NCBI RefSeq assembly: GCF_041428715.1
Contig: NZ_CP155572.1
Direction: 5' to 3' (one strand)
DNA length: 64,000 bases
DNA from: Sporomusa malonica
GTDB taxonomy: Bacteria; Bacillota; Negativicutes; Sporomusales; Sporomusaceae
In this document: piece by piece, positions 47,704 through 56,755 of the stretch
Numbering within the stretch: the stretch's first letter is position 1
Layout of the letters: every line of letters begins with the position of its first letter
Translations under genes and position numbers: made by a program
The notes under the pieces: generated by a model
Told to the model about the DNA's origin: nothing
Seen by the model: only the letters and a program-made list of their open reading frames with translations
Databases searched by the model: none

Positions 47704-48399
47704 TCAATTTGCAGCTTTCTCTACGTTCTCACAATAATGATAATAAGCACTTTGCTCTACAAATGTGTCGGAACGGTTAATTATTACGCCTAATATATTG
47801 CCATTCACTGTTTCCAGGTGCTCCTTAGCCCTTAGAGCCATCTCAGGCTGAACCTTTCCCACTCCTACCACTAATATAATTCCGTCCACCTTCGATCCCA
47901 GAATACAAGCATCAGTAACCGGCAAAACCGGGGGACTATCGACAATTATATAGTCAGCTTGGCTCTTGAGTGAGAATATTGCTTCCTCAACTTTATCAGA
48001 GTCCAGAAGCTCAGATGGGTTGAACAGTATTGGACCACTAGTAATCAACCGAAGATTCGGGATACCGGTATCTTGTACTATATCTGATATTGAACATTCC
48101 CCATTCAAAAAGTTTGTCAAACCACGATTTGTTTTTCTTTTCTTAAAAATTTCATGTTGAACAGGTTTGCGTAAATCGCAATCCAGTATAATTACTTTCT
48201 TGCCTGTCTGCGCTAACACAACGGCTGTGTTAGCAACCGTCACAGATTTCCCCTCTCCCGCACTGGCACTCGTAAATAATATACTCTTTACAATACTGTC
48301 TTTTTTGGAGTGTAATATCTTTGTTCTAAACGCGCGAAACGCCTCAGCCCAAATAGATTTAGGACTATGATTTACAACCAACGTTCTGACATCCATCAT
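47704..48399 (-). CDS. Bacterial tyrosine kinase of polysaccharide synthesis (CpsD/CapB-like)
   Basis: 231 residues: Walker A SASAGEGKSVTVANTA, Walker A' VIILDCDLRKP and Walker B YIIVDSPPV. The C-terminus has two Tyr (AYYHYC) that are likely autophosphorylation sites. It is a separate protein from the membrane adaptor upstream, the Firmicute arrangement, and controls polymer length and export by phosphorylation. Confidence 0.92.
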   Translation of the reverse strand: MMDVRTLVVNHSPKSIWAEAFRAFRTKILHSKKDSIVKSILFTSASAGEGKSVTVANTAVVLAQTGKKVIILDCDLRKPVQHEIFKKRKTNRGLTNFLNGECSISDIVQDTGIPNLRLITSGPILFNPSELLDSDKVEEAIFSLKSQADYIIVDSPPVLPVTDACILGSKVDGIILVVGVGKVQPEMALRAKEHLETVNGNILGVIINRSDTFVEQSAYYHYCENVEKAAN

Positions 48400-48467
48400 T
48401 TAACATCTAACCTCGCATCCACAGTTTTACTCCTTACTCGTAAAGCATTTATACACTTTTCAGGAGA

Positions 48468-49913
48468 TTATCTTTTTAATTTAAGCCTATCTAAGAAGAA
48501 GAATCTACGGACTTTATTCCCAAACGACTCTCTTGGAAAATTAATATCTGCTCCAAAATCCGGTATAATTCCTAGAACTGGCAATCCCAGAAGCCCCTTA
48601 GCCTCCTGATCATTAAGAATTGGCCGTTTGGCGTATTCAACTAAAAATGCTATTGCTGCTCCTACAAGTAGTCCAAGCACCGCCCCAATTAACAAAATTA
48701 GCATCTTTCGAGATTTAATCGGTAATTCAGGAGCAATAGCTGCATCCAGCACCTTGACGTCTCTAGGCTGCATTACCTCATTAATTCGCGCCTCTTCATA
48801 GCGTTTGTCTAGCATAATATATATTTCCTGAGCCACTTGCGCATCTCGCATCAACCGTGTTATCCCCTGCTCCTTAGCTGGAAGAGACGCCATATCCTTT
48901 TCACTATTGGCCAAGATGTTTCCGATGACCCTTTTTTGCGCCGAGGCAGCAGCTATATCAGCTTCCGCCATTATTTTTTCCTGCAGCAGTGCTTGGTTGA
49001 TTGGATTTCCAGAAGCAGCTTCTGAGTTAAGAACTCGCGCCACTTCCGCATTCAGTTTGGATCTGGTTTCTGTTATAGCCGCCCTGAGCGACACTACTTT
49101 CGGATGATTATCTGCATATTTAGGAGATATACTTGCTAATTCTACTTCTAAATCTGCCAATTTGGACTTATGTTGTTGAATTAGTGAGTTATCGGCCACA
49201 AGGCCAGGTTTTTGTCCAGCTAATTGCCGCTCAGCATTGCCAAGTTTCGCCTGAGCAGTTACTAGATTCACAGTGTTTTCTGCTACCATTTTATCGAGCG
49301 CGGAAAGCTTTTCTGCCATAGCCCTAGACTGAATATCAGAACCAAGCATCTTTTGGTCTCGTTTATATTTTTCCAGTAATCCTTCCGCTTGCTCCAGTTC
49401 CTGCTTAGAATCCTTCAGTCGCTGACCGATGAATTCCCTGACTACGCCTTGTTCGTTTGCCAACAAAGAAACGAGAGTTTCACCGAGTGTGTTAGCAAGC
49501 AATTGCGCTTCCTTCGGTGAGCTAGACTGTACCGTGATGTATAAGATATCCGCTTCCTTGGCGGGCTTAATTGTGATATTGGGGATCAGCTGTTCATATT
49601 GGGGAGAAATACCTTTATCTTGGTAGATCTGGTCGATGGCTGCTTGTACAACCGTACGGCTCTTGAGCAGGGCTGCATAATTAGCCATGGCTTGTTTGAT
49701 ATTGAGATGTGATCCTCCTGCCATATCTGCAAGTAAGGGCACACCTTGGGACTGATTAACCCGCAGACTGGTTACAGCTTCGTATGTGGGCGGAGTGGTA
49801 AGGTTGACACTCAAAGCGAGAACCACTCCCAGCAAACAGGTAGTTAATATTAGGCCATATCTTTCTTTGATAAGCCATCTGCACTTTCGCAAATCGCTGA
49901 TTATCTGAGTCAT
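48468..49913 (-). CDS. Chain-length determinant / export protein (Wzz-GumC-like)
   Basis: 481 residues. Wzz domain at the N-terminus (ICLGV-like TM1 at about 20-40), a long coiled coil (about 170-390) and a second membrane helix (LILLIGAVLGLLVGAAIAFL, about 410-430) with a short cytoplasmic tail that activates the kinase encoded 68 nt downstream. The long periplasmic coiled coil is the form used with an outer-membrane Wza-type channel. Confidence 0.92.
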   Translation of the reverse strand: MTQIISDLRKCRWLIKERYGLILTTCLLGVVLALSVNLTTPPTYEAVTSLRVNQSQGVPLLADMAGGSHLNIKQAMANYAALLKSRTVVQAAIDQIYQDKGISPQYEQLIPNITIKPAKEADILYITVQSSSPKEAQLLANTLGETLVSLLANEQGVVREFIGQRLKDSKQELEQAEGLLEKYKRDQKMLGSDIQSRAMAEKLSALDKMVAENTVNLVTAQAKLGNAERQLAGQKPGLVADNSLIQQHKSKLADLEVELASISPKYADNHPKVVSLRAAITETRSKLNAEVARVLNSEAASGNPINQALLQEKIMAEADIAAASAQKRVIGNILANSEKDMASLPAKEQGITRLMRDAQVAQEIYIMLDKRYEEARINEVMQPRDVKVLDAAIAPELPIKSRKMLILLIGAVLGLLVGAAIAFLVEYAKRPILNDQEAKGLLGLPVLGIIPDFGADINFPRESFGNKVRRFFFLDRLKLKR

Positions 49914-49957
49914 GTCACATTCCTCCGTGTGATTTTAAGCAATCGCGCGTACGCAAG

Positions 49958-50590
49958 CTAATCATCATTAAATTTCTTAATTTGATAGGCAACGCTGAAA
50001 AATGGCAGTATATCTCTACTAAAGTCGATCCGCCCGCTGTGAGCAAAATACACCACATCCCCATCATTTAACACACAGTTCTGAGTCATATCTCCCTGTC
50101 TTAGAAGTTTAATCAGGTTAATCTCCAGCGGTTGATTATTACAATCTTTATGCAGGATATAGACTTTCTTTTTCAAAGCGTCCTTGGTATAGCCACCAGC
50201 AGCTCCGATCGCATCAAGTAGCAAGTGTTGCTTTTCAAGCTCATACATCCCAGGCCTAGCTACCTCGCCTAAAACATAAACACGGGTCGTGCGAAATTTG
50301 GTTACGTTTACTGTAACCTTTGGATCATTTGTATAGTGGCTAATACCCGCCGTGATAGTTTCAGTTAACTCACTAGTCGAATGTCCACTGACTTGTACTT
50401 CACCGATCAATGGATATGCGATCTTGCCATCTGCCCTGACAACCAGATCTTCGACCTGCAGTTCATCGAACCCCAGCACGTTAATGGACAGTACGTCTCC
50501 CGGTCCTAGGCGATAATCCTCTGCCCAGGCAATATTGACTACACTCAGCATCATGAGAAGAGCTAAGGCAATACTCACTGTTTTCCTCAT
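49958..50590 (-). CDS. Polysaccharide export protein (Wza-like)
   Basis: 210 residues with a signal peptide (MRKTVSIALALLMMLSVVNI... ending near AWA). Poly-export domain DYRLGPGDVLSINVLGFDEL and one SLBB domain (RVYVLGEVARPGMYEL). It lacks the lipobox Cys of enterobacterial Wza and the C-terminal helix is short. First gene of the polysaccharide operon, 90 nt after the -10 box of promoter 4; further evidence for an outer membrane. Confidence 0.9.
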   Translation of the reverse strand: MRKTVSIALALLMMLSVVNIAWAEDYRLGPGDVLSINVLGFDELQVEDLVVRADGKIAYPLIGEVQVSGHSTSELTETITAGISHYTNDPKVTVNVTKFRTTRVYVLGEVARPGMYELEKQHLLLDAIGAAGGYTKDALKKKVYILHKDCNNQPLEINLIKLLRQGDMTQNCVLNDGDVVYFAHSGRIDFSRDILPFFSVAYQIKKFNDD

Positions 50591-50657
50591 TGATGAACCT
50601 CCACAAACTTTTTTCGTCCCAGACCCGCAAATCCTATAAACTACATCTCCCCTTTGG

Positions 50658-50702
50658 TAAATTTTGTATATTTATAATTTTATTATAGATATACAAAATT
50701 TA
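50658..50702. repeat. 14-bp perfect inverted repeat straddling the -10 of promoter 4
   Basis: TAAATTTTGTATAT (50658-50671) and ATATACAAAATTTA (50689-50702) are exact complements with a 17-bp centre that contains the -10 box TATAAT (50687-50682). A dimeric repressor bound here would block the promoter. Alternatively the left arm lies in the 5' mRNA. Confidence 0.7.
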
Positions 50703-50750
50703 TGCCGCAAGCAATTTGGTATGAGTTGCGCTTATACAGTCATGAGTTGA
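50682..50750 (-). promoter_or_regulatory. LytTR-type promoter 4 (polysaccharide operon)
   Basis: Minus strand: TCAACTCAT (CAACT 50749-50745), GCAACTCAT (CAACT 50728-50724, 21-bp period), 10 bp, -35 TTGCGG (50710-50705), 17-bp spacer, -10 TATAAT (50687-50682). It lies between the LytTR gene and the first polysaccharide gene. Confidence 0.78.
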
Positions 50751-50783
50751 TTTACAAGATGCACTTATATCAGCATAAACAAT

Positions 50784-51488
50784 TTAAAGATTATTAAGTG
50801 TACTATATTTCTTACAGTCAGTCCTAGTACGTAGTCCGACAATAGTCCTAAGCGTAGGGCTGAACTGCCTGCTGACCGGAATCTCTCTATTGTAGCCAGC
50901 GACCCTAGCAATCATGGTATTGTTTTCTCCTGGAATCATCTCTGCTAAATAGTCAGGATTAATAGCAAAACTTCGGTGGCAGCGCACTAATCTTTCACTG
51001 CCAACCTTATCTAAAAAGGCATTTAACGTATAATTGCTTTGATAGATTTTGTTTTCAGCCACAACAGTGACTTTGCGGTTCCCCTTTTGCAAGAAACAGC
51101 AGGAAATTTTTTCAATGCTTACCACTACAATCCGTTCTCCCTCCCACAAGGTTATCCGGTCAGGATTTTTTCGAGCGATTTGTTTATTTAGTCGCTCTTC
51201 CTTTACGTCAGTATTTTTAGACGATTCTAAAGCAGATTGGGCATGCGCCAATATAAGGACAGTTCCGGTATCCGAAGCGCATTTTAATCTCATGCAGGCT
51301 GCTTTTAGCCTATCGGTCTCAGGGGTTTCGCCACTAAAAGGCTTACCAGTTACTTTCATTTCTTTTATCTTTTCCACAGCTTCAAACAAATTGATAAAGC
51401 TACCGGCAATTTCTACTCGGGAACCTAGCTCGCATGCCAGTTCTTCCAACGAACAACGTGGATCATCAACTAATATGATGTTGACCAT
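50784..51488 (-). CDS. LytTR-domain transcriptional regulator, truncated receiver
   Basis: 234 residues. The C-terminal domain (about 115-220) is a LytTR DNA-binding domain: IVVVSIEKISCCFLQKGNR, LDKVGSERLVRCHRSFAINP and IPVSRQFSPTLR. The N-terminal part begins like a receiver (IILVDDPRCSL) but is only about 100 residues and has no clear phosphoacceptor segment, so it may not be a standard response regulator. No sensor gene is adjacent. It is directly upstream of promoter 4 and is the best candidate to bind all four LytTR-type promoters in this window. Confidence 0.85.
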   Translation of the reverse strand: MVNIILVDDPRCSLEELACELGSRVEIAGSFINLFEAVEKIKEMKVTGKPFSGETPETDRLKAACMRLKCASDTGTVLILAHAQSALESSKNTDVKEERLNKQIARKNPDRITLWEGERIVVVSIEKISCCFLQKGNRKVTVVAENKIYQSNYTLNAFLDKVGSERLVRCHRSFAINPDYLAEMIPGENNTMIARVAGYNREIPVSRQFSPTLRTIVGLRTRTDCKKYSTLNNL

Positions 51489-51976
51489 TTTTCCATCCCC
51501 CTAAATCAGCGGATATTCTTTCATGATTCAAACCCTGTAATACCTTACCTTTGCATCTGTAAAGGCCTCGCCCTTAAACGCTGGTAAACAGAAAGCCATT
51601 TGTCACGCTACTACTAGGACTAAACACCTATGTTCAGATGTTGCCTGCTTCGGTATAAAATATTAACGGCTTTTTATTTGGTAATAATTGTAAATTTATC
51701 CGGTGATGTAAATATTACTAACTACTGCGATTATTTGCAATAATTTTATTAATACCGCTTTCGACACTCTTTTAACTAACCTCTCAAAGTTATTAACAAC
51801 TTACACTGGCTAGGACTTATATCCTATAAAACTAAAATCATCTCTTGTTAAAACTAAAAATAAATTGTCAGTTTTTTTTCAGGGCTCGGCAAACAAATTA
51901 CAATTATCAGCATGACTTGAGCTAAAAAATAATTTGATAATAATAATAGAGCGATAACCAAAAATTTTAGTTGAAA
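51489..51976. other. Intergenic region upstream of the LytTR gene
   Basis: About 490 nt, AT-rich, with no gene I can support on either strand. It must contain the promoter of the LytTR gene. I saw no CAACT repeat pair of the regulon type here, so direct autoregulation is not indicated. Confidence 0.45.
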
Positions 51977-52011
51977 TAAAAAAGCACTATCCTCCATATG
52001 ACAAATAGTGC
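51977..52011 (-). terminator. Terminator with the same stem as the lasso operon terminator
   Basis: GCACTAT (51984-51990) and ATAGTGC (52005-52011), followed on the minus strand by TTTTTTATTT. Loop flanks ACAAATAGTGCC are identical to those at 13590-13602. Confidence 0.7.
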
Positions 52012-52029
52012 CTTAACTCTTAATAAAAT

Positions 52030-52146
52030 TCATCTCATGCCGTGGATCTCCACCACCGTCCCATAACAGCAAAAGGTTCCGTCAGCCTCCCAGGCCAGCG
52101 GAACCAGTTCCAATTCAATCAGATACACAATTGATTTATAGAAACT
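52030..52146 (-). pseudogene. Possible gene remnant
   Basis: Thirty-eight codons between two stops, without a start codon, read as protein-like sequence (LIELELVPLAWEADGTF, CCYGTVVEIHG) on the minus strand. I do not recognise the family. It lies between two terminators, so it is unlikely to be expressed. Confidence 0.3.
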
Positions 52147-52170
52147 CTAATAAAAGATTAGAAGATTAGA

Positions 52171-52212
52171 AAATGCGCCCAAGTAGCACATTACGGCTTA
52201 CTAAGGCGCATT
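52171..52212 (-). terminator. Terminator of the chemotaxis-type operon
   Basis: On the minus strand AATGCGCC (52212-52205) pairs with GGGCGCATT (near 52179-52171), extended by imperfect TTAGTA/TACTT pairing and followed by TTCT. It begins 4 nt after the stop of the last response regulator. Confidence 0.65.
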
Positions 52213-52215
52213 GTT

Positions 52216-52617
52216 TCACTGAATCAACTCTAATTTTTTCAAAACTTCCACAAGCTTGTCAGTATCAACTGGTTTTGCAGCATAAGCCTCACAGCCTATG
52301 TCAAAGGAATGTTGTACATACTGGGTTTCGGCAAGCGCAGTGACCATGATAACCTTTGCACGATTTTCAGGTTTGACTCCCTTTTGCTTTTCAAGATCCC
52401 GAATGGCCTTTAGTGCTTTTACGCCATCTACTTTGGGCATCATAATGTCCAAGCAGATGAGGTCATAGGGTTGGTTTTCCTTTAACGCCAGCAAGTAAGC
52501 GTCAAGTGCCTCCAATCCGTCAACCGTTACATCACATTCACCATATTGAGACAAAAACTTTGCTAAAAATTTTCTACTTGTTAAATCGTCCTCGGCAATT
52601 AGTATCCTCATTTTCAC
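52216..52617 (-). CDS. Single-domain response regulator
   Basis: 133 residues: receiver domain only, with acidic residues E9-D10-D11, phosphoacceptor D57 (ICLDIMMPKVDG), VMVTALAE and AAKPVD. Its start overlaps the hybrid kinase stop by 4 nt, so the kinase is the likely phosphodonor, through its Hpt domain. Confidence 0.9.
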   Translation of the reverse strand: MKMRILIAEDDLTSRKFLAKFLSQYGECDVTVDGLEALDAYLLALKENQPYDLICLDIMMPKVDGVKALKAIRDLEKQKGVKPENRAKVIMVTALAETQYVQHSFDIGCEAYAAKPVDTDKLVEVLKKLELIQ

Positions 52618-55600
52618 TCCTCCTTAGCATAATGATAGGTTCGCACTAATGTCGAAAAGTTGTCCAGCAACTGTGTTCCAACTTCAGTAATCTGTTGTAA
52701 ATTCTCACGCCTAGCCGCAAGTTCTACCTTGAAGGCTAAATTTTTCAGTTCATCAATCCCCATTTTGTTAAACTCGTCTTTTAGTCTGTGCGCATATTCC
52801 TCAATTGCTGGAATATCAACACGCTCTAAGGACAGCCGGAATTGTTCTACTCGGTAGGATAGCTCTGCTAGAGAGAGCTTGTCTATTCTAGAAGTTTGCT
52901 TTGTTGTTTTAACAGAGTAAAACTCTCCCTGTTCGTTAACCTTCAAATCATTAAGTTCCTCTAGTTGCCCATCTTTCCGCCAAATACCATCGATCTCTTG
53001 GGCCAAGGCCAAAATCGAAGTAGGTTTTGCTAAATAGCCGTCCATACCCAAATCGATAAACCGCTCCTTATCACCATACAAAGCATGCGCAGTCAGAGCG
53101 ATTATTGGCATATGTCCCCCCATAACTGTTTCACGGGCTCGAATAAGCGTTGTTACCTCTAAGCCATCCATATGAGGCATTTGAATATCCATTAAAATCA
53201 AATCAAACTGATTTTGATTACGCTCTAATAAGTCCAATACCTCTAGGCCATGATTAGCTACTTCAACATAATGCCCGATTTGTTTTAATAATCGCATAAT
53301 CACATCTTGATTGACAATATTATCCTCAGCTAAGAGGATCCTTTTCGGAAATAACGTTTTATAAGATGCTGTAACCGGTTTTTGTCTTTCCTGAATTTTA
53401 TCACCGATTCCACACTGGATGGTAAAGAAAAAGCTAGTTCCCTCGCCGACTTGACTTTTTACCCCAATAGAACCATGCATCATTTCTACCAACTGCTTAG
53501 AAATAGCAAGTCCAAGACCAGTTCCCCCAAACTTACGGGTAATCGACCCATCAACCTGGCTAAACGGCTCAAATAGCTTAGAAATATCCTCCGGTGAAAT
53601 ACCAATCCCCGTATCTGTGACAGAAAAAAGCAACTCGACCTCGCCGTTGTCAACAAGTGATCGTTTAGTTGATACAGTGATTTCGCCGGTTCTGGTAAAC
53701 TTTATGGCATTGCTAATCAAATTGTTAAGCACTTGCCGCAACCGGTTAGGGTCTCCTATTAACACTGGTGGAATTGTTGATGCAAACATATAGTTTAAAT
53801 CAATGTTTTTTTCTGCTGCTTTTATCGCATGGGCCCTAATCGTTTCTTCAACAATATCTTTAGGACAAAAATTAATGCTGTCGATATGGAGTTTTCCAGC
53901 CTCTATCTTTGAAAAGTCTAAAATATCGTTGATAATGCCCACTAACGAATTTGCACAAGACTTAGCCGTAATTAAATTCTCTTGCTGCTCGTTATCTAAG
54001 CCTGTCATAAGCGTTAAATCAATCATTCCTACAATACCATTGATTGGGGTACGAATTTCATGACTCATGTTGGCGAGAAACTCACCTTTAGCCCTACTCC
54101 CCGCCTCAGCGGCTTCCTTTGCTGCCTTTAGCTCTTGTTCCGCAATTTTTCGTTCAGTAATATCTCGTATGATACTTAGCAGAACTTCCTGATCTCCAAT
54201 CATAGTTCCTTTTGAGCTTACTTCGACCGGGAAAATAGTTCCATCTTTTCTTCTGTGCATTGTCTCGAAGAATGCACCTTCTCGATAAGCAGCCAGCATT
54301 TGTTTTGTAATCGAATCCTTCAACTGCCGTATATCCCAAACGGTACAGGATAGTAACTCTTCTCGCGAATACCCGTAAGCCTGCACTGCTGCATCATTGG
54401 CGTCAATAATATGTCCATCCATTCCGACAAAAAGAATGATATCACGTGCTTTTTCTAAAAGCGTTTTATATCGGGTTAAAGATTTTTCTGCTGTCTTTCT
54501 ATCATTTATGTCTAAACCCATGCCAATAAAGCCAGTTGTATTGCCCGCTAAATCGTAAAAGGGGCGGTTTATGCAATATAGCCATCGGTATTCTCCGCTT
54601 TTATGTAACATGCGAATCTCTGATTGATAGGTTTCCGATTTCAGCAGCGCTTGCAAAGATGCATCAAAATATGCTTTTCGGTCATCTGGATGGACAAATT
54701 CAAGCCAGCGAAAAAGAGCCCCCTCTTCTAGTTTGCGTCCAGTGAAATCTGTCCAGTAGTCATTCAAATATAGGTACTCCTGTTGCATTCCTGTACGCCA
54801 AACAATGGCCGGTATTCCCTCAAACATGGAAAAATAAAAATCCCGTGCCTCCGCAACAGTCAATTCGCGTTCCTTTTCATCCGTTATATTTACAATTGTG
54901 ACAACAACATTCCGCTCACCATTAATAATCACCGGTGTAGCACCGATTTTCAGCCAAATTAGCTTTTTTTCATCGCCGCGTTTTAGCGTTTTTTGACACT
55001 CGATATTATCTACTGGAACGTTGAATTGATAAGATCGCCGAATGGCAAAATTGATCTCACAACTTTGACAATCAGGACTACCCCCACATTGGTTTGTACT
55101 ATTCGCACACCGCAGTGCATTACCAAAGCACTCGCCTAATGCTTCACTCTTGGACTTATTGCTGACATTCAGAGCGGTCTTGTTTATATCTGTAATTTTG
55201 AAAGAGCTATCTAAAAGAACCATCCCCACTGGTGTGGAATTAAAAATATTGCGCAGGTTCTTCTCTTCATTAACACAATGCAGTTCCCACTTTTTAAATC
55301 TTGTAATATCACGCAAGATAGTAATCGTACCAATTGTTTTTCCCGTTGTATCGACAAAAGGGGAGCAGGTTGATGAAACATATACCAGTTCTCCGTTACG
55401 CAAGATAGACGCATGTTTTTCAAAACCCAACGCAGTATTAGTCCGAATTACCTCTAAAATCCGGCTGCGCATCGGCAGCCTGGTTTCACAGTGTATAATA
55501 CTACAAACCTCGTCAAAGTCTCTACCAATGACCTCATCTGATTTTTGCCCAATTATCGTTTCAGCGTGTTGATTAATATATACGACATTTGCCAATAAAT

Positions 55601-55700
55601 CAGACACGATAACGCCATCACCAATACTTGATAAAGCTAAAATAAGCTGATTATTATTTAAGAAATTGCGAACCATCTTGCGTGTCACCCGCACTTTCAC
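52614..55700 (-). CDS. Hybrid sensor histidine kinase: four PAS, HisKA, ATPase, receiver, Hpt
   Basis: 1028 residues, cytoplasmic. PAS domains at about 17-135, 145-278, 287-400 and 408-525; the second has a Cys-rich insert (C191, C198, C205, C211, C214) of the kind seen in PAS domains that may bind a metal or cofactor. HisKA with H547 (ANMSHEIRTPINGIVG); ATPase with N-box NNLISNAIKFT, DTGIG and GGTGLGLAI; receiver with D838 (ILMDIQMPHMDG); C-terminal Hpt with H971 (YAHRLKDEF). It can run a full phosphorelay His-Asp-His, then to the response regulator 4 nt downstream. Last but one gene of the chemotaxis-type operon, so its output may be linked to that pathway. Confidence 0.92.
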   Translation of the reverse strand: MKVRVTRKMVRNFLNNNQLILALSSIGDGVIVSDLLANVVYINQHAETIIGQKSDEVIGRDFDEVCSIIHCETRLPMRSRILEVIRTNTALGFEKHASILRNGELVYVSSTCSPFVDTTGKTIGTITILRDITRFKKWELHCVNEEKNLRNIFNSTPVGMVLLDSSFKITDINKTALNVSNKSKSEALGECFGNALRCANSTNQCGGSPDCQSCEINFAIRRSYQFNVPVDNIECQKTLKRGDEKKLIWLKIGATPVIINGERNVVVTIVNITDEKERELTVAEARDFYFSMFEGIPAIVWRTGMQQEYLYLNDYWTDFTGRKLEEGALFRWLEFVHPDDRKAYFDASLQALLKSETYQSEIRMLHKSGEYRWLYCINRPFYDLAGNTTGFIGMGLDINDRKTAEKSLTRYKTLLEKARDIILFVGMDGHIIDANDAAVQAYGYSREELLSCTVWDIRQLKDSITKQMLAAYREGAFFETMHRRKDGTIFPVEVSSKGTMIGDQEVLLSIIRDITERKIAEQELKAAKEAAEAGSRAKGEFLANMSHEIRTPINGIVGMIDLTLMTGLDNEQQENLITAKSCANSLVGIINDILDFSKIEAGKLHIDSINFCPKDIVEETIRAHAIKAAEKNIDLNYMFASTIPPVLIGDPNRLRQVLNNLISNAIKFTRTGEITVSTKRSLVDNGEVELLFSVTDTGIGISPEDISKLFEPFSQVDGSITRKFGGTGLGLAISKQLVEMMHGSIGVKSQVGEGTSFFFTIQCGIGDKIQERQKPVTASYKTLFPKRILLAEDNIVNQDVIMRLLKQIGHYVEVANHGLEVLDLLERNQNQFDLILMDIQMPHMDGLEVTTLIRARETVMGGHMPIIALTAHALYGDKERFIDLGMDGYLAKPTSILALAQEIDGIWRKDGQLEELNDLKVNEQGEFYSVKTTKQTSRIDKLSLAELSYRVEQFRLSLERVDIPAIEEYAHRLKDEFNKMGIDELKNLAFKVELAARRENLQQITEVGTQLLDNFSTLVRTYHYAKEE

Positions 55701-55725
55701 AATAAAATTGGCTTTGGATTACGAG

Positions 55726-56754
55726 TCATTTACCATATCCCAGCATTGAGCAGATGACTTGCGGTACATTCTGTAGCGCAACCTGTTTTTCTACTGCGCC
55801 GATATTATAGGCGACTTTGGGCATGCCATAGACTACGGAAGTTTCCGCATCCTGTCCAATTGTTCTTGCTCCCTGCTTACGCATGGCTAAAAGCCCCTTT
55901 GCCCCATCAAACCCCATCCCTGTAAGGATAACTCCGACACTGTTAGCGCCAGCTTCCTGGGCAACAGAGGAAAAGAGTTCATCAATCGAAGGGCAGTGTC
56001 CGCTTACCTTTTCACCCTCATAGCATTTAACCCTAAATCCGTCACTATATCTTTTGATCTTCATATGTTCATTTCCTGGGGCGATCAATACCTCTCCTGG
56101 AGAAATAGTATCCCCTGTCCGAGCTTCCTTTACTTGAAATGCGGTTGAACCATTCAAACGCTCAGCATACATCCGCGAGAACACGGGAGGGATATGCTGG
56201 ACAATCACAATACCTGGCATGTTGGGCGGCAATTGTTTCAATATATTATAAATGGCCTCGGTTCCGCCGGTAGAAGCACCAATTGCAATAATTTTACTGC
56301 TGTCAGGCAGTCCATGATTATTCAGTCTAGGCGTAGAACCCCCTGTTGATTTAAGCTGCGCTGGTTTTGCGTACACCGCCATTTTGACTTTGATAATCAA
56401 TTCATTAATGAAATTCTCGACCCCTTTGGGGGACTGAATATCAGGTTTGGCCACGAAATCAACCGCCCCAACAGTAACGGCGTCAAAAACAGCCTCGCTA
56501 ATAGAACTAATTACAATTACAGGCAAGGGATATTGGGGCATTAACCGGCGTAGAAACTCAATACCATTCATTTTGGGCATTTGCACATCAAGTGTCATAA
56601 CATCTGGTCGAAATTGGATAATTTTATCACGAGCGTCAAAAGGATCGACTGCCTTAGCAACAACCTCAATATCCATATCTGCCGATAGTCCTTTTGCTAA
56701 TACTTCGCGATATAACATAGAGTCATCAACAACGATCACTTTAATTTTACCCAT
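55726..56754 (-). CDS. cheB: Chemotaxis glutamate methylesterase CheB
   Basis: 342 residues: receiver with D56 (MTLDVQMPKMNG) and a methylesterase domain with catalytic S161 (IGASTGGTEAI), H187 (VQHIPPVFS) and D283 (GMGFDGAKG). It removes methyl groups from receptor glutamates when phosphorylated by CheA. One base from the CheR gene. Confidence 0.95.
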   Translation of the reverse strand: MGKIKVIVVDDSMLYREVLAKGLSADMDIEVVAKAVDPFDARDKIIQFRPDVMTLDVQMPKMNGIEFLRRLMPQYPLPVIVISSISEAVFDAVTVGAVDFVAKPDIQSPKGVENFINELIIKVKMAVYAKPAQLKSTGGSTPRLNNHGLPDSSKIIAIGASTGGTEAIYNILKQLPPNMPGIVIVQHIPPVFSRMYAERLNGSTAFQVKEARTGDTISPGEVLIAPGNEHMKIKRYSDGFRVKCYEGEKVSGHCPSIDELFSSVAQEAGANSVGVILTGMGFDGAKGLLAMRKQGARTIGQDAETSVVYGMPKVAYNIGAVEKQVALQNVPQVICSMLGYGK

Positions 56755-56755
56755 C

